Of a stretch of DNA of 13,526 nucleotides, positions 1 to 6,216 are shown in pieces. Under the pieces are notes generated by a model. That model was not told where the DNA came from. It saw only the letters and a list, made by a program, of their open reading frames with translations, and ran no database searches. The translations under genes and the position numbers were made by a program. Position 1 is the first letter of the stretch, and each line of letters begins with the position of its first letter. This stretch comes from Persebacter sp051008975 (GTDB lineage: Bacteria > Pseudomonadota > Gammaproteobacteria > Tethybacterales > Persebacteraceae), in NCBI GenBank assembly GCA_051008975.1, contig JBPCXA010000018.1, positions 1 to 13,526 on the forward strand. Reading direction: 5' to 3'.

Positions 1-105
1 TTCGTTTCTTGTTTTTAGAGGATCGCCACAAAAGGAAAGGGAAAAGCGAAAAGAACCCGAAAAAGTAGCGAGGCGAGGGGGGGGGGGGGGTGCAGCAGTT
101 TTCAT
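1..105 (-). CDS. 5' end of an unidentified gene with a C14 tract after the start codon (partial)
   Basis: I do not recognise the product; only 35 codons are inside the window and the gene runs off the left edge. The start is well supported: an ATG at 105-103 on the minus strand is preceded by AAGGAG (118-113, 7-nt spacing) and by a consensus extended -10 promoter at 146-138. The peptide opens MKTAAPPPPPRLATF. The proline run is encoded by 14 consecutive C residues (plus-strand G, 77-90). With C14 the frame is open to the edge. A second frame after the tract is also open, and the third stops within about 20 codons. A change of one or two bases in the tract would therefore change the product or truncate it, as in phase-variable genes. 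The codon use here is less GC-rich than in the housekeeping genes. A plus-strand gene end reading to a TAG at 66-68 is the main alternative. Confidence 0.45.
   Translation of the reverse strand, partial: MKTAAPPPPPRLATFSGSFRFSLSFCGDPLKTRNE
77..90. repeat. Homopolymer tract G14 (C14 on the minus strand)
   Basis: There are fourteen consecutive G residues on the plus strand. On the minus strand they are C residues five codons into the open frame that starts at 105. Mononucleotide runs of this length are known to slip during replication and underlie phase variation in genera such as Neisseria, Helicobacter and Campylobacter. The exact length in an assembly is also error-prone. Confidence 0.9.
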
Positions 106-112
106 CGGGATT

Positions 113-146
113 CTCCTTGAAATGCAATAAAAATTTGATTATATCA
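113..146 (-). promoter_or_regulatory. Extended -10 promoter and Shine-Dalgarno of the leftmost gene
   Basis: The minus strand reads TGATATAAT at 146-138, a perfect TGn-TATAAT extended -10 box. No good -35 is visible; the region about 17 bp upstream is only T-rich. Transcription would start near 131, giving a leader of roughly 26 nt that contains AAGGAG at 118-113, 7 nt before the ATG at 105. Promoter, ribosome binding site and start codon are correctly ordered and spaced, which is why I favour a real gene here. Confidence 0.55.
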
Positions 147-256
147 GAGAACGGGAGTAAAAAAGCCGCGTTTTCAATTTATTTTGCGATTTTTTTTTCG
201 GGGTGAATTTTTTGCGGAAATTTCGCTAAATACGCCATTTTCGCCTCCTCCCCGTC

Positions 257-368
257 CCATTCCTGCGAAGGCAGGAATCTCCGCCGCCGCAAAGCGGCGG
301 GAAATTGTAAAAGCCTTCGGCGACAATTACCGCCTTCGGCGAGGAGATTCCTGCCTTCGCAGGAATGG
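257..368. repeat. Inverted pair of 26-bp repeats, with a third copy at 536-561
   Basis: The 26 nt at 257-282 are the exact reverse complement of 343-368. The same sequence as 343-368 recurs at 536-561. Each contains the ATTCCTGC/GCAGGAAT palindrome flanked by GGAG or CTCC and GG or CC. The interior 283-342 carries a GCGGCGG hairpin, a CGCCTTCGGCG hairpin and an AATTGT...ACAATT pair (304-328). A shorter relative of the interior lies at 499-535. The layout is palindrome, hairpin, hairpin, palindrome. Confidence 0.6.
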
Positions 369-372
369 AATT

Positions 373-491
373 AAAGAGATTCCGGCTTTCGCCGGAATGG
401 CGGTACTTTTTGTCTTTGCGGACAATACCGAATTTGGCGGTATCCGAAAATATAAAAAAACCGCCATTCCGGCGAAAGCCGGAATCTCTTT
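373..491. repeat. 119-bp element with 32-bp perfect inverted repeats (MITE-like)
   Basis: The sequence at 373-404 is the exact reverse complement of 460-491 (32 nt each). They flank a 55-nt centre that contains a smaller inverted repeat, ATACCG...CGGTAT, at 425-443. Each arm contains one ATTCCGGC/GCCGGAAT 20-mer. The whole could fold into one long hairpin. It has the size and shape of a small non-autonomous mobile element, but I see no target-site duplication, so mobility is inference. Confidence 0.6.
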
Positions 492-631
492 CACCGATTC
501 GCCGCAAAGCGGCGACAGTTTGCGCCTTCGGCGCCGGAGATTCCTGCCTTCGCAGGAATGGGGCAAAGGGGGTAGGAATGGGACGGTCTCTTTTCCTTGA
601 TTTTGCGGGAATGGGACGGGGGCGTTGTAAT

Positions 632-1600
632 TTAATGGCTGCGGTGGACGGACGCGCGCGCCAGCATTTCCAGCGGGCGGCGGGATTCTTCGGAAAATAC
701 GGACAGCGATTCCTCCGCCCGGCGGGCGCAGTCGGCGGCGCGACGACGCGTTTCTTCCAGCGCGCCGGTTTCGCGCACCAGCCGCAGCGTTTCGGCGAAA
801 GAGCCGGCGTTGTCGCGCCGCCAGCCCGCCAACAGCCGCCGCCGGGACGCATCGTCCGCCGCCGCCAACGCCAAAATTACCGGCAGAGTCATTTTTCCCT
901 CGGCGAAATCGGCGCCGATTTTTTTGCCGGTGTCGGCGTCCGCCCCGGCATAGTCCAAACAATCGTCCACCAATTGAAACGCCATCCCCAAATGCCGCCC
1001 GTAGCCGGCGAGGGCGCGCAGGGTCGGCGAATCCTCGTCGTGTCCGCCGACCAACGCCGCCGCCGCCGCCGCCGATTCAAATAAATTCGCCGTCTTGCGC
1101 CCGATAATGTCAAAATACGCGTCTTCGCCGATTTCCTTTCCGCTGTATTCCAGCTGCAGCACTTCGCCCTCCGCCAAACTATTCGTCGCCTTCGCAATCC
1201 ACGCCAGCAGCGGCAAACTGCCGATTCCGGCGAGAATTTGCGACGCCCGCGAATATAAAAAATCGCCCACCAAAACGGCGGCGGCGTTGCCGTCCGTCCG
1301 ATTAACCGTAGACCGCCGCCGCCGCATCGGCGCGTCGTCCACGACATCGTCGTGCAGCAGCGTGGCGGTGTGGATGATTTCTATCGCAATCGCAATTTTG
1401 TCGCCGGTGTCGTCCGGAATCCCGCAAAGCCGCCCGCATACCAGCGCGACCGTCGCCCGCAACCGCTTGCCGCCGGTCATCTGCCGCCGCCCGATTTTCG
1501 CGGCAAGCGGCGCGTCCGAATGCACCAATTTCTTCGCCGTGGCGGCGATGCGGCGCAAATCCTTGTCGTAAAGCGCGAGTTCGGCGGATAATTCGGTCAC
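632..1600 (-). CDS. ispB: Long-chain all-trans polyprenyl diphosphate synthase
   Basis: The enzyme condenses isopentenyl diphosphate units onto an allylic diphosphate to make the octaprenyl-type side chain of ubiquinone and menaquinone. The predicted protein has 322 residues, against 323 for E. coli IspB. It shows GGKRLR (43-48), the first aspartate-rich motif DDVVD at 84-88 within IHTATLLHDDVVDDAPMRR, VGDFLYSRA (111-119), EGEVLQL (144-150), the KTANLFE region near 169-175, and the second aspartate-rich motif VDDCLD (211-216). I chose the GTG at 1600 because it aligns with the family's N-terminus and overlaps the proB stop (GTGA, 4 bp), implying translational coupling. Longer in-frame starts lie inside proB and give arginine- and glycine-rich residues unlike the family. 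In many gammaproteobacteria ispB is divergent from rplU; here it closes the rplU operon. Product chain length cannot be read from sequence alone. Confidence 0.95.
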   Translation of the reverse strand: MTELSAELALYDKDLRRIAATAKKLVHSDAPLAAKIGRRQMTGGKRLRATVALVCGRLCGIPDDTGDKIAIAIEIIHTATLLHDDVVDDAPMRRRRSTVNRTDGNAAAVLVGDFLYSRASQILAGIGSLPLLAWIAKATNSLAEGEVLQLEYSGKEIGEDAYFDIIGRKTANLFESAAAAAALVGGHDEDSPTLRALAGYGRHLGMAFQLVDDCLDYAGADADTGKKIGADFAEGKMTLPVILALAAADDASRRRLLAGWRRDNAGSFAETLRLVRETGALEETRRRAADCARRAEESLSVFSEESRRPLEMLARASVHRSH

Positions 1601-2712
1601 GACGGCGTCTCCAAAATGGACATATTGTCGCGGTGCGCCATTTCCTCTTCGTGCATATAGCCGATGATTTTGGGAATGTCGCCGCTCTTCGCGCCGCACA
1701 ATTTGCGCGCCGCCGCCGCGTCGTAATTGACCAGCGCATATCCGACCGCCGCGCCGGTTTCGTCCGTCAATGCCACCGCGTCCCCGCGCGCGAAATCGCC
1801 GCGCACCGCGCGCACACCCGCCGGCAGCAAACTTCTTTTGTCGCGCACCACCGCGCGCACCGCCCCGGCGTCCAAAGACAGCGCGCCGCACACATTTAAT
1901 CCGCTCGCCAGCCACTGCTTTCGCGCCGACAACCGCGGCATGTCCGCGAACAACAAAGTACCGAAATTGTCGTCGCCGGAAAGCGCCCGCGCCAACGCCC
2001 GCGGATCGCGTCCGTCCGCGATTAAAGAATGCGCGCCGCTGCGCGCCGCCGCCTTCGCCGCGCCGAGTTTTCCCTCCATTCCGCCGGAACCCACCCCCGG
2101 CGCGGACGGCGAAATATGGCGCAGCAGCGAATCGTCGTTCGCCGCCGCCTCCCGCACAATCGCGCCGCCTTCCGCGCGCAATCCTTCGGCGTCGGTCAGC
2201 ATCAGCAGCAAATCCGCCTCCAACAAATTGGCGATTTGCGCCGCCAAGCGATCGTTGTCGCCGAAACGCACCGCGTCCGTGGCGATGACGTCGTTTTCGT
2301 TGGCGACCGGCACCGTCTGGTGCGCCAGCATCCGCCGCAACGCCGCCCGCGCGTTCAAATACAAAGTCCGGTGCGCCATATCCTCGGCGGTCAGCAGCAC
2401 CTGCCCGGCGTGCAATTTATGGCGCGAAAATCCCTCTTCAAAGGCGTCAATCAGCCGCATTTGTCCGACCGCCGCCGCCACCTGCACATCCGCCCGCGCC
2501 GCCGGACGCCGCCGCCAGCCGAGCCGCTGCACGCCCGCCGCCACCGCGCCGGACGAAACAATGACGATTTCGCATCCCTCCCGCCGCGCCGCCGCCACCT
2601 GCGTACAGAGACGTAAAATATAATCGGAATCCAGCCGCGTACCGTCGGCGGTCAGCAAACTGCTCCCGACCTTGACGATGACGCGCCGGGGATTAAACCG
2701 CGTCCGCCGCAT
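1597..2712 (-). CDS. proB: Glutamate 5-kinase with C-terminal PUA domain
   Basis: It phosphorylates glutamate with ATP, the first and feedback-controlled step of proline synthesis in the cytoplasm. The protein has 371 residues (E. coli ProB 367). The amino-acid-kinase domain shows VIVKVGSSLL (11-20), IVSSGAVAAG (51-60), VANENDVIATD (136-146), FGDNDRLAA (150-158) and SGGMEGKLGAAKAA (209-222). The PUA domain follows from about 276 to 350. The ATG at 2712 gives a normal N-terminus and overlaps the obgE end by 20 bp. The open frame extends further upstream, but those residues lie inside obgE and do not look like ProB. No Shine-Dalgarno is visible, so coupled translation is likely. The partner gene proA is not in this window. 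Confidence 0.95.
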   Translation of the reverse strand: MRRTRFNPRRVIVKVGSSLLTADGTRLDSDYILRLCTQVAAARREGCEIVIVSSGAVAAGVQRLGWRRRPAARADVQVAAAVGQMRLIDAFEEGFSRHKLHAGQVLLTAEDMAHRTLYLNARAALRRMLAHQTVPVANENDVIATDAVRFGDNDRLAAQIANLLEADLLLMLTDAEGLRAEGGAIVREAAANDDSLLRHISPSAPGVGSGGMEGKLGAAKAAARSGAHSLIADGRDPRALARALSGDDNFGTLLFADMPRLSARKQWLASGLNVCGALSLDAGAVRAVVRDKRSLLPAGVRAVRGDFARGDAVALTDETGAAVGYALVNYDAAAARKLCGAKSGDIPKIIGYMHEEEMAHRDNMSILETPS

Positions 2713-3703
2713 AATGCCGCAACAAATCGCGGGAAAACTCCGGCGCGCCCTCGCCGCTGCGCGCGGAAACGACATGCGTCCGCGCAAAATGCGGAAACCG
2801 CCGCCGCATTTCCGCGCGACATTCGCCGCGCGCCGCCGCCGGCAAAAGATCGGATTTGTTCAACACCAGCCAGCGCGGTTTTTCGGACAGCGGCGGCGCG
2901 CCCTCCTCCAACTCTTTTTGCACCTGCAAACAATCGGCGGCGGGATCGGCGGCGCTCATATCCACCACATGACACAGCAGCGCGGTGCGCGTCAAATGCC
3001 GCAAAAATCGGCTGCCCAATCCCGCCCCTTGCGCCGCCCCGCGAATCAATCCCGGCACGTCGGCGACCGTCACCGCCGCGCCGTCGCCGGAATCTATCAC
3101 CCCCAATTGCGGCGACAAAGTCGTAAACGGATACGCCGCGACTTTCGGACGCGCCGCCGACAACGCCCGCAACAAAGAAGATTTTCCGGCGTTGGGCAAT
3201 CCGAGCAATCCGACATCGGCGAGCAATCGCAATTCCAGACGAAACCGCCGTTCCTCCCCGGTTTCGCCCTCCGTTCTGCGGCGCGGCGCGCGATTCGTGG
3301 AGGTCTTAAAATGACGATTTCCCTGCCCGCCGCGTCCGCCGCGGGCGAGAACGCAATTCGCGCGGTCGCGCGCCAAATCGGCGTGCAAAGCGCCGGTGTC
3401 CGCGTCATAAATTCGCGTACCGACCGGCGCGCGCAGCAATATCTCGTCGCCGCCCGCGCCGCGACGGTCGCCGCCGCCGCCGTGTCCGCCGCGTCCGCCG
3501 ACCACGCGGCGGCGGCGTCCCAACTCCAGCAGCGTTTTGATCCGTCCGTCGGCGGCGATGCGCACGTCGCCGCCGTCGCCACCGTCGCCGCCGTCCGGAC
3601 CGCCGCGCGGTCTGCCGCGTTCCCGCAAAAAACTGACAATGCCGTCGCCGCCGTCGCCGCCCGCCGCGACAATTCCGGTCTCATCGACAAATCCTTTTTT
3701 CAT
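2693..3703 (-). CDS. obgE: Obg-family GTPase (ribosome assembly)
   Basis: Obg is an essential GTPase that binds the 50S precursor and links ribosome assembly to nutrient stress. The protein has 336 residues. The glycine-rich Obg fold occupies about 1-158, with GGDGGDGIVSF (15-25), GGDGGDGGDV (38-47) and ARGGRGGQGN (120-129). The G domain shows G1 GLPNAGKSS (168-176), switch threonines 194-195, G3 DVPGL (215-219), G4 NKSD (282-285) and G5 SARSG (313-317). The acidic C-terminal tail of E. coli ObgE (390 residues) is absent. The ATG at 3703 overlaps the stop of the upstream endonuclease gene (TGATG); a GTG three bases earlier is possible. Placement after rpmA is the usual one apart from the intervening endonuclease gene. 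Confidence 0.96.
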   Translation of the reverse strand: MKKGFVDETGIVAAGGDGGDGIVSFLRERGRPRGGPDGGDGGDGGDVRIAADGRIKTLLELGRRRRVVGGRGGHGGGGDRRGAGGDEILLRAPVGTRIYDADTGALHADLARDRANCVLARGGRGGQGNRHFKTSTNRAPRRRTEGETGEERRFRLELRLLADVGLLGLPNAGKSSLLRALSAARPKVAAYPFTTLSPQLGVIDSGDGAAVTVADVPGLIRGAAQGAGLGSRFLRHLTRTALLCHVVDMSAADPAADCLQVQKELEEGAPPLSEKPRWLVLNKSDLLPAAARGECRAEMRRRFPHFARTHVVSARSGEGAPEFSRDLLRHYAADAV

Positions 3704-4521
3704 CACAACAACCCGCCCGCCCCCGCCGTCCGGCGAGATATTACGCGCCTACGATGAGCCGCCGACATTTTCGCGCGAGCTTCGGCGGAATGTTTATGTC
3801 CAAGTTTCGCCGCCGATATTTTTGCCCCTACGCCCGGACGGCAAGCGGGATTGTTTTTGCCCGCAAAACGTCCGCGCAATGATGCCGCGATTTTTGCGCG
3901 CGTTATGGCAGACGGCGACAGCCCCTTATTCCATGATGGCTTACCACGTTTTGCCTCCGACATTTTTTTGCGGGCGGCGGCGGACATTTTCCGCCCGCGA
4001 TTTTTCGCCGCTACTTCTGGGCGTTTCCGCCCTCGTAGTTTGTTGGCAATTTTTTCGCGATATTCGGGCGTGCTTCGCCGAATCGCCGACTGGCGTGCGC
4101 GAGATTTGTATTCCGGGGAGTTCATGATTTTTTTCATTTTTCTCCGCGTCTCCTCGCTGACCCTTTTATTCCCGCCGCCGGTGGTGGCGTTATAGCCGTT
4201 GGGAGCGAGAGTGTTCCATTTTTCAATACACCACTCCTCCGCGCGATTCAAGCACTCTACGCACGGGAGCATTTCGAACATAACGCGCCAGCGGAAATTG
4301 GCGGCGCCATGTTTTCGCAGGGCATTACAAAACGGAGTTTCTCGCCCTTTTTTTGCCGATAATAAATGCCCCTGCTTTCTTGTCCGAAGCGTCCGCATCG
4401 TCTGACCGACATACCCCTTCCCCGTAGTCAGGCACTCGGCGAGATAAATAATTCCGCTTTTGCCAACCCGCCCCACAGACCGCTGCCCGTAATCCAGTCG
4501 CTCCTCAACAATATCGTTCAT
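3703..4521 (-). CDS. GIY-YIG homing endonuclease-like protein with NUMOD3 repeats
   Basis: The protein has 272 residues. The N-terminal nuclease domain carries the GIY half as GIIYLAE (23-29), the YIG half as GYVGQT (36-41), an arginine-rich LRTRKQGH (45-52) with the likely catalytic arginine, and LNRAEEWCIEKW (91-102) with the likely catalytic glutamate, followed by the family's PNGYN. The rest is basic and holds repeated NUMOD3-type DNA-binding segments: SEETRRKM (122-129), SAAARKKMSEAKRGKPSWNKG (180-200) and SAEARAKMSAAHRRR (245-259). Free-standing relatives are known in phages and bacteria. The ATG at 4521 has GGAG 8 nt upstream, so I preferred it to the TTG at 4527. The gene lies between rpmA (33 bp away) and obgE (1 bp overlap), a place normally without such a gene. 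It appears intact and co-transcribed. DNA target and current activity are unknown; it could have been recruited for another role. Confidence 0.88.
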   Translation of the reverse strand: MNDIVEERLDYGQRSVGRVGKSGIIYLAECLTTGKGYVGQTMRTLRTRKQGHLLSAKKGRETPFCNALRKHGAANFRWRVMFEMLPCVECLNRAEEWCIEKWNTLAPNGYNATTGGGNKRVSEETRRKMKKIMNSPEYKSRARQSAIRRSTPEYREKIANKLRGRKRPEVAAKNRGRKMSAAARKKMSEAKRGKPSWNKGLSPSAITRAKIAASLRGRFAGKNNPACRPGVGAKISAAKLGHKHSAEARAKMSAAHRRRVISRRTAGAGGLL

Positions 4522-4554
4522 GCCCAATTCTCCGCCCCTTGCGGCGGGAAAAGA

Positions 4555-4827
4555 TCAGGACGCGGCGTTGTCCGGCGGCAGCACATTGACATAATGCCGC
4601 CCGGCCGGCCCGCGCCGTTGAAAAAACACCACCCCGGGACGGACGCAAAACAGCGTATGGTCGCGCCCCATTCCGACATTTTTGCCGGGATGAAATTTGG
4701 TGCCGCGCTGGCGGACGATAATCGCGCCCGGGCGCACCGGCTGTCCGCCGAAACACTTGACGCCCAAATACTTGGGATTGGAATCGCGGCCGTTTTTGGA
4801 CGACCCGCCGGCTTTTTTCTGCGCCAT
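4555..4827 (-). CDS. rpmA: 50S ribosomal protein L27
   Basis: L27 sits near the peptidyl-transferase centre, where its N-terminus contacts tRNA. The 90-residue protein has the family signature throughout: MAQKKAGGSSKNGRDS (1-16), LGVKCFGGQ (21-29), GAIIVRQRGTKFHPG (34-48) and GMGRDHTLF (52-60). The N-terminus begins directly at MAQKKAGG, without the cleaved leader seen in Firmicutes. The ribosome binding site TAGGAG overlaps the rplU stop codon, with 9 nt between AGGAG and the ATG at 4827. Length is close to E. coli L27 (85). Confidence 0.98.
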   Translation of the reverse strand: MAQKKAGGSSKNGRDSNPKYLGVKCFGGQPVRPGAIIVRQRGTKFHPGKNVGMGRDHTLFCVRPGVVFFQRRGPAGRHYVNVLPPDNAAS

Positions 4828-4839
4828 CGTTCTTGTCTC

Positions 4840-5178
4840 CTATCGGGATTCGGATTCCGCCGCCGCGGCGTCTATGCCGTCAATGCGCACCCGCGAAAGA
4901 TGCTGCCGGTGTCCGTGCGCACGGCGGCTTTTTTTGCGGCGGCGCATCTTAAAAACGCGGACCTTGTCGTCGCGCAAATGTTCCAGCACCGTCGCCCGCA
5001 CCGAAACATTCTCCAAATAGGGCGCGCCGGCGCGGACGCCGCCGTCCGTTTCCAGCAGCAAAACCCGCCCGAAAACGCGGGACGTCCCCGCTTCGTCGTC
5101 CAGCCGCTCCACGACAATCGTGTCGCCGGGCTTGACGCGATACTGCTTGCCGCCGGTGGTCAATACCGCACTTTCCAT
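4840..5178 (-). CDS. rplU: 50S ribosomal protein L21
   Basis: L21 binds 23S rRNA in the large subunit. The 112-residue product shows TTGGKQYRVKPGD (7-19) near the start, KVRVFKMRRRKKSRRAHGHRQ in the C-terminal half, and the usual ending RVRIDGID, followed by a short extra tail AAAAESESR. Two ATGs are adjacent (5181 and 5178). GGAG is 3 nt from the first and 6 nt from the second, and the second matches the family N-terminus better, so I chose 5178. The longer open frame to 5247 starts upstream of the promoter and would not be transcribed. This is the first gene of the rplU-rpmA-(endonuclease)-obgE-proB-ispB operon. Confidence 0.96.
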   Translation of the reverse strand: MESAVLTTGGKQYRVKPGDTIVVERLDDEAGTSRVFGRVLLLETDGGVRAGAPYLENVSVRATVLEHLRDDKVRVFKMRRRKKSRRAHGHRQHLSRVRIDGIDAAAAESESR

Positions 5179-5217
5179 CATCGTCTCCGCCGCCCGCCGT
5201 TCGCGGACGCAACCGGT

Positions 5218-5247
5218 AGTATAGCACGCCGCCGCGCAATTCGCCAA
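5218..5247 (-). promoter_or_regulatory. Promoter of the rplU operon
   Basis: The minus strand shows TTGGCG at 5247-5242 and TATACT at 5223-5218 with an 18-bp spacer. TGC directly precedes TATACT, giving an extended -10 (TGn-TATACT). Transcription would begin near 5211, leaving a leader of about 33 nt with a GGAG ribosome binding site before the L21 start. Confidence 0.6.
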
Positions 5248-5302
5248 ACTTTTACAAAAAATTCGCGAAGTTTGCGGGCGGAATTTTATTATCCGTTAAT
5301 TC

Positions 5303-5345
5303 GCGGATTTGCGGATTTGCGAAATTCGCGGGCGCGGGCGAATTT
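5303..5345. repeat. Tandem octamers and a 24-bp inverted repeat between ygfZ and rplU
   Basis: GCGGATTT occurs twice head to tail (5303-5318), followed by the related GCGAAATT. An inverted repeat then pairs AAATTCGC (5322-5329) with GCGAATTT (5338-5345) around an 8-nt GC-rich centre. It lies 4 bases past the ygfZ stop and could help end the ygfZ transcript, but no T-run follows it on the minus strand, so terminator function is only a guess. Confidence 0.45.
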
Positions 5346-5349
5346 GTAT

Positions 5350-6216
5350 TCACGCCCCGACTTTCGGTTTCGGTTTTTGCTCCTCCGCCGCCGAAGGCAG
5401 ACCGTACGGCGGTTCCGCCAGTTCTGCCGCCGGTTTTTCGTCTTGCGGCGCGTCGCCGAAATCGCGCGGCGCGACGACAAACGCCGCAAAACCGTCGCCG
5501 TCGGGCGCGGCGTTAATCACCTCCGCCGCGCCGATTTTTTCGCCCGCCGCCGGGGGCGGACCGCCGCCGCGCAAAATATAGCCGCGACGCCGGACATTGC
5601 CGAGATAATGCAGGCGGGCGATAATTTCCTGCCCCACATAGCATCCCTTTTGGAAACTCACGCCGCCCAAAAGATCCCAATTAAAATACTGCGGCACAAA
5701 CCGCCCGGAAGTCGCGGAATCAATCCACGGCACGCCGCGAAGAATTTGCATCCGCCGCCACGCCGCATCGTCGCCGTCCGCCGCCGCCGCGGAATCAAAT
5801 CGCAGCCGCAGGCGCGCGCCGCCGCCCTCGTCAATTTCCAGCGCGCCGTCTTCTTCTTCAATCACTCCGCCGCCGTCCGCCGCGACGACAAAATCGGCGG
5901 CGGAGACGCGCGCGTCAACGGCGCACGGCGGACGCGAAATTTTGACTTTCGCGCGCAGCACAAAACGCGACAATCCGGCGGCGACCGAATCGGCGAGAGA
6001 CGCGGGCAGCAAAACGACAAATCCGCCGTCGCGGCGGGCGACAATCATCGTCGCCAGCGCCCGTCCCTTGGGCGAGCAATAGGCGGCGCGCCGCCACCGC
6101 GCGGGCGGCAGTGCGGCGATGTCGGCGCTGAATTGCCCGTGCAAAAACGCCGCCGCGTCCGCGCCGTCAAAACACGCGGCGGCCAAATATCCGGTTGTGG
6201 TAGGATTTTCGTTCAT
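5350..6216 (-). CDS. ygfZ: Folate-dependent YgfZ/GcvT-like Fe-S cluster protein
   Basis: YgfZ-family proteins bind tetrahydrofolate and support assembly or repair of certain Fe-S enzymes such as MiaB in E. coli. The predicted protein has 288 residues. The decisive motif is KGCYVGQE at 190-197, within PQYFNWDLLGGVSFQKGCYVGQE (175-197), which includes the family's essential cysteine. LHGQFSADI (25-33) matches the N-terminal folate-binding fold. The C-terminus is a charged proline-rich tail (EEQKPKPKVGA). The ATG at 6216 gives a normal N-terminus (MNENPTTTGYL). The open frame extends 45 codons further but would run through the opposing gene's start. The start codon overlaps that of the divergent ygfX-like gene (CATG). 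The Shine-Dalgarno is poor. Confidence 0.92.
   Translation of the reverse strand: MNENPTTTGYLAAACFDGADAAAFLHGQFSADIAALPPARWRRAAYCSPKGRALATMIVARRDGGFVVLLPASLADSVAAGLSRFVLRAKVKISRPPCAVDARVSAADFVVAADGGGVIEEEDGALEIDEGGGARLRLRFDSAAAADGDDAAWRRMQILRGVPWIDSATSGRFVPQYFNWDLLGGVSFQKGCYVGQEIIARLHYLGNVRRRGYILRGGGPPPAAGEKIGAAEVINAAPDGDGFAAFVVAPRDFGDAPQDEKPAAELAEPPYGLPSAAEEQKPKPKVGA

Larger units (their letters stand above)
250..621. repeat. Composite palindromic repeat region (dRS3-like mosaic) downstream of ispB
   Basis: This stretch contains no believable gene. It holds five 20-bp palindromes with 8-bp arms and a 4-nt centre: ATTCCTGCGAAGGCAGGAAT at 259-278, its reverse complement at 347-366 and 540-559, and an ATTCCGGC/GCCGGAAT variant at 379-398 and 466-485. 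Small hairpins lie between them: CCGCCGC-AAA-GCGGCGG (284-300), CGCC-TTC-GGCG (331-341), CGCCGC-AAA-GCGGCG (500-514) and GCGCC-TTC-GGCGC (522-534). The ends are bounded by imperfect inverted copies (16 of 17) of CCCCGTCCCATTCCTGC at 250-266 and 605-621. The 20-mers resemble the Neisseria dRS3 repeat (ATTCCC..GGGAAT). The right boundary is 10 bases from the ispB stop codon, so in the ispB transcript the hairpins would lie in the 3' untranslated region. I see no T-run that would make a classic terminator. Confidence 0.85.

Noticed and set aside
1..68. Plus-strand gene end reading into a TAG at 66-68 (basic tail ending SEKNPKK)
   Set aside because: It is possible, but only about 21 residues are visible and none are recognisable; the opposite strand has a complete set of promoter, ribosome binding site and start signals, so I favoured that.
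605..632. Intrinsic terminator directly after ispB
   Set aside because: Hairpins exist further on, but no T-run follows a stable stem on the minus strand near the ispB stop, so I do not call a terminator.
184..1084. Open frames on both strands through the repeat region with peptides such as IPAKAGIS
   Set aside because: The peptides are translations of the ATTCC palindromes; they overlap each other in several frames, lack ribosome binding sites and extend into ispB on the wrong strand or in the wrong frame.
2713..2787. Upstream start for proB at 2787
   Set aside because: The extra 25 residues lie inside obgE, are Arg/Ala-rich and precede the normal ProB N-terminus; the ATG at 2712 matches the family.
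3097..3690. Ala/Thr-rich antisense-frame protein within obgE
   Set aside because: It is a frame-shifted shadow of the glycine-rich Obg domain with no independent start signal.
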